From positions 3,590,501 to 3,654,500 of the forward strand of contig CM057474.1 of NCBI GenBank assembly GCA_030035585.1: a DNA stretch of 64,000 bases. The letters run 5' to 3'. Made by a program: the position numbers and the translations under genes. The DNA is from Dugong dugon. Lineage: Eukaryota > Chordata > Mammalia > Sirenia > Dugongidae. A model generated the notes under the pieces. The model was not told the origin of the DNA. It saw only the letters and a list, made by a program, of their open reading frames with translations, and did no database searches. Shown here in pieces: positions 57,581 to 64,000 of this stretch; position 1 is the stretch's first letter; the number at the start of each line of letters is the position of its first letter.

Positions 57581-58835
57581 AAAAAGTCAAGGATAGATAT
57601 ACACACAGAAAGTGAAGTTCTTTTATGGTTACCAGAGATGAGAGGGAGAGGGAATCACTTTCTAGATAGTAGACATTAGTTACTTCTGGTGATGGGAAAG
57701 GCAATCCCAAGTATGGGTGAAGTCAGCACAACTTGACCAAGGTAAATAAAGACACTAAAAAGTACATGAGAAAAAGGGACAATTTCGGTAAATGCTATAA
57801 CATATAAATTTTGTAACAACAGTAAAAACAACCAAAAAATGTCTGTGTGGTTATGTAGGTAGATATGGATGCATATATGTGTGTAGGAAGTCATATGCCA
57901 GTAAATGCACTTGCATGTATAGGTGTATCTGTAGGCATATGTATGTACATGTTTGTGTGAGCTGCATATGTATCCACGTATATAACAAACCACATAGGGG
58001 GCACAGGTACGGAGGCTTCCTAGACATATCTAAACAACTTGTGGGATTGGTTTACTGGGTCAAGAGGCTTGGGACCATAGTCTTGGGAGACAGCTTAGTC
58101 AATTGGCATATAACATACTCACAAAATTAATGTTCTCCATCCTAGTTTGGCGAGTAGCATCTGAGGTCTTAAAAGCTTGCAAGTAGCCATCTAAGATACA
58201 ACTATTTGTCTCTATTCATATGGAGCAAGAGAGAATGAAGGAAATCAAAGGCTCAAAGAAGAAAGTAATTCACGGATTAATAGCCCACACAAACCACAAC
58301 CTCTTCAAACCTGAGACCAGAAGAACTAGGTGGTGCCTGGCTATCACCACCAACCATTCTGACCAGGGACACAGTAGAAGGTCCTGGGTAGAATGGGAGA
58401 AAAATGTAGAACAAAACTCAAATTCCTAAAAAAGGCCAGAGCTACTGGACTGATAGACTAGAGGAACCCTAGAGGCTATCACCCTAAGATACTCTTTGAA
58501 CTTGAAGTTCTTTCTCCACGTCACCTTTCAGCCAAATAGTAGATTGGCTTATAAAATAAATCAGTCTCACCCGTGAGTAATGTGCTCCCTTAAACAATTG
58601 ATTGTATGAGGCCAAATGGTCAACATTTACCCAAAAGCAAAGGTGAGAAGCCAAGGAGGGGAAGGGAAGCTGGATTAATGGAAACAGAACAAACAGAATG
58701 GAAAGAATGAGAATGTTGACACATTGTAAAATTTGTAACTGATGGCACGAAACAATGTATATAGAAATTGTTAAAGGGAAACCTAATTTGCTGAGTAAAC
58801 TTTCACCTAAAACACAATTAAGTATTATTTTTAAA
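57581..58835 (+). other. L1 copy 2 3' UTR
   Basis: About 1.25 kb with no reading frame, much longer than the few hundred bases of human L1. It contains an alternating purine-pyrimidine part (57840-57985, TATGTGTGTA and CATATGTATGTACATG) that gives spurious Tyr/His/Cys-rich frames, then a polypurine tract, then A-rich ends at 58830-58838. Confidence 0.75.
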
Positions 58836-58850
58836 AAAGTGTTATTATGG
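58836..58850 (+). repeat. Target-site duplication, right copy (L1 copy 2)
   Basis: AAAGTGTTATTATGG, pairing with 50772-50786. Confidence 0.92.
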
Positions 58851-58854
58851 TAAG

Positions 58855-59260
58855 ACAGATTTTAGGCTAGTATGCTTTTAGATTGTACACTTAAGTGTAC
58901 GTTAGCTCAAATTTATTGTTTAATATAATCTCTAATGTTATATGGTATTTTAATTCAGGCCAGTAAAATTTTGAATACCTCATTACGCTTAAGGCCTTTA
59001 AGACATTAGAGGCCCTGCCAAGTATTCATGTTATGCTTGTAGAGTTAATCATCAGGAAGTTACTTATCTGATAATTGTTTCTTAATTCCATTTGAGCCAG
59101 TCATTGTCCATTATAAGAAATTATTTTCCAGCTATAGTATTTCAGTACTGGGTGTTGATTATAGGCATATAAAAAAAAAGTTTATTTAGGCCTGCCTTTA
59201 AAATTAAATCCAGTAATAACCGTTTTACTGGTCGAGGTGCTCTGGGGGTGGGTGGAAATG
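58855..59260. other. Non-genic stretch
   Basis: AT-rich, nothing recognised. Confidence 0.4.
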
Positions 59261-59261
59261 A

Positions 59262-59415
59262 GTAACGGTTCTCGACTTCAGTCAGTAAAATCACTCAAGG
59301 GGCTTTTAAAAATCCCCATGTGTAGGTTGTACCCCAAACTAATTAAATTGGTCTCTGGAGGTATGTTTTTAAGGCTCCCCAGCGGATTCCCATATGCAGC
59401 CAACGTTGAGCAGGA
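59262..59415 (+). repeat. MER5A-like hAT-Charlie MITE
   Basis: GTAACGGTTCTCGACTTCAG at the left and 'gcagccaacgttgagcag' at the right are diverged terminal inverted repeats. The inside has 'aaaatcactcaaggggctttt', 'ttaaattggtctctgg' and 'aaggctccccagcggattcc', the MER5A order. The open frame at 59237-59563 runs through it and is not a gene. Confidence 0.75.
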
Positions 59416-59419
59416 CTGG

Positions 59420-59734
59420 CTTGGAAGAAGGGAGGGAACACCTCCTGTGGTGGTCTTTCCATGGTGGAACTCTCCTACTTCTTGCAACCTGGGGGCTGGA
59501 GGAGCTGTGAACCCTTTTCAAGTGTGTGTACTTTCAGAGAGAAAGACGCTTGCCCATATCTAAACAGACACAAAGCAGCATATCTCTTGCCCTAAATCTC
59601 TACCCCACAAATACCGGAAGAGTTTGTCCTGATTTGGAAAGGATTTAGGGAACATTGCCTGTGTGTCTAAATGCTATGTGTTCGGCTTTGGCTATTGTTT
59701 TGTTTGGCATCTTATTCCAAATACGGGATCAATG
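59420..59734. other. Non-genic stretch
   Basis: Nothing recognised. Confidence 0.35.
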
Positions 59735-59830
59735 AAAGCTAACATCCATTGAGCACCCCTGCTAAGTATCAGGCCCTGTGCTCAGCTTGGCTCTACCTCA
59801 GCCAAGAAAGATGATTATTCACTTAAAAAA
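59735..59830 (-). repeat. MIR fragment, antisense
   Basis: 'aagctaacatccattgagcacccctgctaagtatcaggccctgtgctcag' is antisense MIR. Confidence 0.75.
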
Positions 59831-59967
59831 TTAAAGGAGTTGTGTTTTGTTGGAGAAATCTCATCTCAGTGTAATTTATTATTTAGTCATTTATTCAATA
59901 AACATGTTTTGAATATATGTGCAATTCTAAAAATAAGTTTTAAAATGCCAGAAGAATACAGGGGAGC

Positions 59968-60418
59968 TGTATCCATTTTCTGTTGCTTCATAACCAACTT
60001 AGTGGTTTCAAATTACAATTTATTTAGCTTGTGATTCTGTGATTGGTAATTCAAGCTGGGCTCAGCTGGACAATTACTCAGATCTCAGCAGTGCTTCCAC
60101 ATGCAACAGTGGTCAGCTGTGGTTTGACTTCGCTGATCTTGACTGTGATCTCTCACGTGTCTTGGGCTTTGGCTGGGACAATCTGGCTGACTGAGCTCTG
60201 GTCCGTGTGGTCTCTCATCCTTCAGCAGACCTGGCTTAGACTTGTTTAAAGGTGAAGTTCAGGCTCCCGAGAAAGTAAATGGAAGTTTGCAAGGCACCTT
60301 AAGCCTGTCTTAGAACTGGCTTACCGTCATTTTTGCTACATCTTTGGCCAAAGTGAGTAATAAAGCCAGTCCATATTCCAGGAGTAGAGAAGTAGATTCC
60401 TTCTCTTGATGCAAGGCT
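59968..60418 (+). repeat. Ancient LTR-like repeat, copy 1, left part
   Basis: 'gtatccattttctgttgcttcataaccaacttagtgg', 'gctgggctcagctggac', 'gtggtctctcatccttcagcagacctgg' and 'tctttggccaaagtgag' are in the order of a common mammalian medium-reiteration/LTR-like repeat whose family name I cannot give with certainty. It is split by the AfroSINE at 60430 and continues at 60641-60690. A homologous copy lies at 61080. Confidence 0.7.
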
Positions 60419-60429
60419 ACATTGTAAAA

Positions 60430-60629
60430 CAAACTAGTTGTTGATTCTGATTCATGGCGACCCCATGTGTGTCAGAGTAGAACAGTGCTCCATAGGGTTT
60501 TCAATGGCTGTGACCTTTTGGAAGTAGATTGCCAGGCTTGTCTTCTGAGGCACCTCTGGATGGATTTGAACCGCCACCCTTTCAGTTAGTAGCCAAGCAC
60601 TTAACTATTTGCACCGATCAGGAGCTCCC
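60430..60629 (-). mobile_element. AfroSINE, long 'GCCTC' form, in LTR-like repeat copy 1
   Basis: Reverse-strand head GGAGCTCCTGATCGGTGCAA, then the GAGGTGCCTCAGAAGACAAG block, then the common tail. ACATTGTAAAA (60419-60429) and ACATTGCAAAA (60630-60640) form an 11-bp target-site duplication with one mismatch. Confidence 0.96.
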
Positions 60630-60640
60630 ACATTGCAAAA

Positions 60641-60690
60641 GGTGAGGGTAAAAGAAGGAGTGAGCAGTTGTGCTTATTTTTGCAATCAAC
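60641..60690 (+). repeat. Ancient LTR-like repeat, copy 1, right part
   Basis: GGTGAGGGTAAAAGAAGGAG and 'gtgcttatttttgcaatcaacc' parallel 61756-61830 in copy 2. Confidence 0.6.
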
Positions 60691-60694
60691 CATA

Positions 60695-60949
60695 GGTGGG
60701 AAACTTTAATTCTGTCTCAGGACATCACAGGAGGTTTCTGAGAGGCGGTTACATTTGACCAGGTCTCAAAGGTGGAAAATACATTTCCGGTGGAAGCAAT
60801 AGCATGAGCAAAACTATCAAATTGCAATTTCCTTAGTGAAAACAGCACGAAGACTGTAAGCTCCCTAAATATAAGAATATGTCTAGTCCAGCATCGAGCA
60901 TGGAGAAGACACTCAGCATGTACTTTCTGATTTACCCAAATGGAGGCAA
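60695..60949. other. Non-genic stretch
   Basis: Nothing assigned with confidence between the two LTR-like repeats. Confidence 0.35.
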
Positions 60950-61079
60950 TAGAGCAGAGTAGCTAGGAGTGTGGGCCTTGAAGCTTGATAATGTCACCAC
61001 TTCCCAGCTGTAAGAACTTGGACAAGTTATTAATCTTTCATGCCTCTTTCTAGTACAGTGAGGATAATAATGCCTTCTG
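60950..61079 (+). repeat. MIR fragment
   Basis: 'gccttgaagcttgataatgtcaccacttcccagctgtaagaacttggacaagttattaatctttcatgcc' and 'gaggataataatgcc' is diverged MIR. Confidence 0.78.
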
Positions 61080-61288
61080 TGTCCATTAGCTTTTGCTGCA
61101 TAACAAACAATCCCACAATTTAATGGCTTGAAAAAACAGCTCCAATTAGCTCCTGATTCAGTGAGTTTCCAGTTTGAGCTGGGCCAGCTTTCTACAGCCA
61201 ACTAGATGTCTCTGCTTCTGGAGGTCGGCTGGCTTCTGGGAGACAATGGGGACAGTGAGGGCCACATATCTCTTATCACCTAGCTGGC
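61080..61288 (+). repeat. Ancient LTR-like repeat, copy 2, part 1
   Basis: 'gtccattagcttttgctgcataacaaacaatcccacaatttaatggc' and 'gctgggccagc' match copy 1. It is interrupted twice, at 61289-61328 by a SINE tail and at 61476-61694 by an AfroSINE. Confidence 0.7.
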
Positions 61289-61328
61289 CATAGACCTGTT
61301 GCCATCGAGTCAATTCTGACTCATAGCG
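61289..61328 (-). mobile_element. Tail-only AfroSINE/RTE insertion
   Basis: On the reverse strand: CGCTATGAGTCAGAATTGAC followed by TCGATGGCAACAGG. The tail hairpin GAGTCA-GAAT-TGACTC is intact, with a perfect 6-bp stem. No head. Confidence 0.85.
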
Positions 61329-61475
61329 TCTGGGTTTATTCACGTAGAGGCTCAGCAGGATTCCAGGAGTGAGAGTGGAAGTGTGTAAAGCTTGAAGCAG
61401 AGCTTCAGAATTGGCACACCATTGCTTCTGCTGCCTTCTGTTTGCCAAAGTAAGTTGGCAAGGCCAGCCCAGATT
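61329..61475 (+). repeat. Ancient LTR-like repeat, copy 2, part 2
   Basis: 'gctcagcaggattccaggagtgag' through 'tttgccaaagtaagttggcaaggccag', matching the 'ggccaaagtgagtaataaagccag' part of copy 1. Confidence 0.65.
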
Positions 61476-61694
61476 CAAACCAAAAACCAAACCAGTTGCT
61501 GTTGAGTTGATTCCAGCTCATCGTGACCCCGTGTGTTGTAGAGTAGAGCTGTGCTCCATAGGGGATTCCTAGATGTGACCTTTCAGAAGCAGATTGCCAA
61601 GCCTTTCTTCTGAGGCACCTCTGGGTGGGTTCAAACCACCAACCTTTTCGTTAGCAGCTGCACACTTAACCATTTGCACCACTCAGGGACTCCT
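61476..61694 (-). mobile_element. AfroSINE, long 'GCCTC' form, in LTR-like repeat copy 2
   Basis: Reverse-strand head GGAGTCCCTGAGTGGTGCAA, anticodon-like arm, B-box region, GAGGTGCCTCAGAAGAAAGG block, common tail. GCCCAGATT at 61467-61475 and 61695-61703 is a perfect 9-bp target-site duplication. Confidence 0.97.
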
Positions 61695-61703
61695 GCCCAG
61701 ATT

Positions 61704-61860
61704 TAAGGTTGGAAAAATAGACATTTCTTGCTGGGAGGACCTACAGAGTCACATTGCAGGAGGTGAGGATACAGGGAAAGGGCAAATTTGTGATCGTTTC
61801 TGTAATCTTCTGCGTCTACCTGTAGCTCACCACAGCCCTATGAAGAATAAGTTAAATACA
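61704..61860 (+). repeat. Ancient LTR-like repeat, copy 2, part 3
   Basis: 'cacattgcaggaggtgaggatacaggg' and 'gtgatcgtttctgtaatcttctg' align to 60631-60690 of copy 1. Confidence 0.6.
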
Positions 61861-61864
61861 ACTT

Positions 61865-62228
61865 GATTTCTTTAGGTGAGACACCAGGTTAAAAAGTGTC
61901 TAGCAAATAGTGAATTTTGAATAAATGAAAGTTATTAACTTTTTCTTACACTAGTTAGGAATCAGATTTTCAGCCAAATTTAATTGTCCACTTTTAGAAA
62001 GCATCAGATGAACTTCCAGATGCTATTCACAAAGCATGTTATGCATTCTTTCTCTGTTCAAAAGGTAATATAGGTAGGGAAAGGCTTATTTCCTCTGAGT
62101 TCATGTGTAGCTTGGCCCAGAATGCAAGTGTCATCATTGATGGAGCTGGCAAAGCCTGGCATCTTCCAAGCATCTTCCAGAGCTGTCCAGGAGAAAGGAT
62201 TGACTTCCTCAATGTGAAGGAACCAGAG
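61865..62228. other. Non-genic stretch
   Basis: Nothing recognised. Confidence 0.35.
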
Positions 62229-62229
62229 G

Positions 62230-62545
62230 CAGTTGTTAGCTGGCTTCAAGACGGCCCCAGACTCATGGCAACCATGCCCAATGAAACAAAATGCTGCCCT
62301 GCTCCAGTCCCACGATTATTTCAGATCAGACCATTGTGCTCCTTAGGGTTGCACTGGCTGATTTTTGGAAGTAAATTTCAAGGCCTTTCTTCCTAATTCA
62401 TCTTAGTCTGGAAGCTCTGCTGAAACCTGTTCAGCATCTGAGCAACATGCAAGCCTCTCCTGACAGACAGCTGGTAGCTGGGCATGAGGTGCGTTAGCCG
62501 GGAATCGGTCTCTCGCATGGAAGGGGAAAATTCTACCACTGAATA
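62230..62545 (-). mobile_element. tRNA-Gly-derived SINE (copy 4)
   Basis: Antisense tail at the left (CAGTTGTTAGCTGGCTTCAA), the body in full (TTCCTAATTCATCTTAGTCTG, then 'gctgaaacctgttcagcatc'), and the tRNA-like part at the right (reverse-strand CAGTGGTAGAATTTTCCCC). Part of the T arm is deleted (CCGGGAATCGGTCTC). Confidence 0.94.
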
Positions 62546-62549
62546 ACGT

Positions 62550-63094
62550 ATGATATTTCAATTCCAAAAATATTAAGACTTTTTTAATAGGTAATAACCC
62601 ATTTTTAAACCTATACAAAGAATGAAAACCTTAATAAATGTCTATTGATTTATTTCACTGTTGTGCTGTATTTCCACAAAACCAGCTAAGCCCCATATAG
62701 TTCCAGATGGATCCATAAATTGTTGTTGGATACCATAAATTGCATTCAGTAGAGATTTATTTATCTTGGAAAAATATGGCGTCTATAATATCTCAATCAG
62801 TTCGCTGGGTCAAAAAAAAACTTCTTTAAAATAAATAGAACATCAAAGGTTATTCAAGAATATATAATGTAGAAATACGGTATGTGCTTTTTTTATGATT
62901 GTGGAACTTCTAAGTTCCTCAGAGATCTCAGATGGTATGAGCCCTGCCTCATGCCCCAGCCTGCTTTGCCCAACCCATCACCTCAAGAAGCCCCAAGGCC
63001 AGAACACGGGCTGAGTCTTCCTGATTGCACATAGTTTCCAAGTGCTGAATTTCTATTGTAAGGCAGTCCCTTTCACCACTTTAGAAAATCTTTA
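62550..63094. other. Non-genic stretch
   Basis: Nothing recognised. Confidence 0.35.
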
Positions 63095-63210
63095 CAATGT
63101 AGTGATTAAAAGCTCTGGGTTTTGATCTTGCCTCTATCACCTTCTTCCTGGCTGAGTGGAAGGTTACTGAAACTCTCTAAGCCCCAATTCCTCCTTCCTT
63201 CAATAATGAT
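63095..63210 (+). repeat. MIR fragment
   Basis: 'tgtagtgattaaaagctctgggttttgatcttgcctctatcaccttcttcctggctgagtgg' then 'actgaaactctctaagccccaattcctccttccttcaataatgatc' follows MIR from the tRNA-like A-box region onward. Confidence 0.82.
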
Positions 63211-63214
63211 CATA

Positions 63215-64000
63215 CAAAGACATTTATTTTTACATGGCAGTTCTATCATATTTATAGTCGTTAGGTTATTAAAAACAACCTAAATATTGAATCACAGAAA
63301 TTTTGCTCATCAGAAACAAAAAGGAGATTCTAAGTCAAGTATTCGAGACCACCCAATGCTAACAGGTGCATTGATGGCCTTGCTTCTGCTTTGAAAGCCT
63401 GCGGGTCACGCCTACATCTGTAATCACTGCCCTGACTCGCTCGAAAGCACTGAAGTTGGCCACTCTTCGGAAGCCTTCAGTGTCTTTGCTGTAAAGAGCA
63501 GAGAGCTCGTTTTGGACACTCGGTGTTTGTTTTTAAAGTAATGTTTTATGGACCATGGAATGAAGTACCTGAGACGGCGCTGAGCACATAGTAATAACTG
63601 TTTGTAGACTTGGTACGTCTGTCTTTGCATCCTTCAGAATGATTTCTGGTTTGTGAAATACGTGTTGGCGTGTATAGTAGTTTTTGTTGACACTGACAGG
63701 CCATCTGGGGTTTGATATTCTAAGTTTGATGACTCCATTTGAATATAGTATCTTTTAGGGGAGTTCCTTATTTTTTGAAATTGGGTGCCAAACTAGAAGT
63801 TGTATACAGGTTTCTGAACCTAAGATGAGAGAGTTTTAACCTTGCAAGCCCTGCAGATATTTCAAATGACTGCAGTAGTATATAAATAGTGAATGCAAAT
63901 AGGGGCTAGGTCACTAAGATCCCTGAAAAGTCAAAAGTTTTTAAAATTGGTAACATAAAGAATTTACAGTATATTAAACCTTTTTTATTAAGCATTTCTT
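63215..64000. other. Non-genic stretch to the window end
   Basis: No recognised element or supported exon. The 68-codon reverse-strand frame at 63424-63630 has no support. Confidence 0.4.

Larger units (their letters stand above)
50787..58835 (+). mobile_element. LINE-1 copy 2, apparently full length (about 8.05 kb)
   Basis: Both target-site duplications are present. It has a 5' UTR of 1.65 kb (50787-52441), ORF1, a short spacer, ORF2 from 53898, and a 3' UTR of about 1.2 kb ending in an A-rich tract. The first 20 bases carry a YY1-like CCAAGATGG, as at the start of L1 elements. The G-rich GAGGGGAAGGGAAG at about 58656 is like the polypurine tract of L1 3' UTRs. A 46-bp AfroSINE tail is inserted at 57023. 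Both ORFs are broken, so it is inactive. Confidence 0.93.

Overview
This is a stretch of mammalian nuclear DNA: AT-rich, CpG-poor, with no dense or long host reading frames, and built from layers of retroelements. The lineage can be read from its SINEs. There are 17 substantially complete tRNA-derived SINEs of the AfroSINE type (usual head GGAGCCCTGGTGGTGCAGTGG, read here in fragments of 20 bases or less), five tail-only copies, four copies of a second SINE with a tRNA-Gly-like head, and a 5'-truncated BovB/RTE LINE whose 3' end carries the same tail. That combination is known from Afrotheria and fits Paenungulata (elephant, manatee, hyrax). The exact species cannot be told from this window.

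Layout. 1-10000: intergenic or intronic sequence with a 137-bp direct duplication at the edge, L2 fragments, five AfroSINEs, one tail fragment and a 28-bp x 5 minisatellite. About 10100-15657: a decayed L1 with ORF1 and ORF2 remnants that ends without a 3' UTR. 15658-31000: mostly single-copy DNA with MIR, L2-like and L1M remnants, AfroSINEs, a 171-bp-spaced duplication and a perfect RFX X-box. 31386-31536: a long CA microsatellite. 32268-36610: two tRNA-Gly SINEs and two copies of an unnamed ~230-bp repeat, one with an AfroSINE in it and the other preserving the uninterrupted arrangement. 38867-38959: an exon-like segment with good splice signals. 42160-42806: a MIR split by a MaLR-type LTR. 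43.9-46.1 kb: two pairs of adjacent SINEs, the second with three copies of its target site. 47994-49790: the RTE/BovB LINE inside an old L1M tail. 50772-58850: a second L1 that appears full length, with target-site duplications, a 5' UTR starting at a YY1-like motif and an unusually long 3' UTR. 59262-62545: a MER5A-like MITE, two homologous LTR-like repeats each hit by AfroSINEs, MIRs and a fourth Gly SINE. The rest to 64000 is mostly single-copy.

How the parts work together. The only functional network visible is parasitic. The RTE LINE encodes (here in broken form) the endonuclease and reverse transcriptase of the kind thought to mobilise AfroSINE and probably the Gly SINE through the common 3' tail, which folds as a short hairpin. 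Neither L1 nor the RTE has an intact reading frame, so this locus cannot supply active enzyme. No complete host gene, RNA gene, CRISPR array or recognisable virus is present. All family names come from pattern recognition without database searches.
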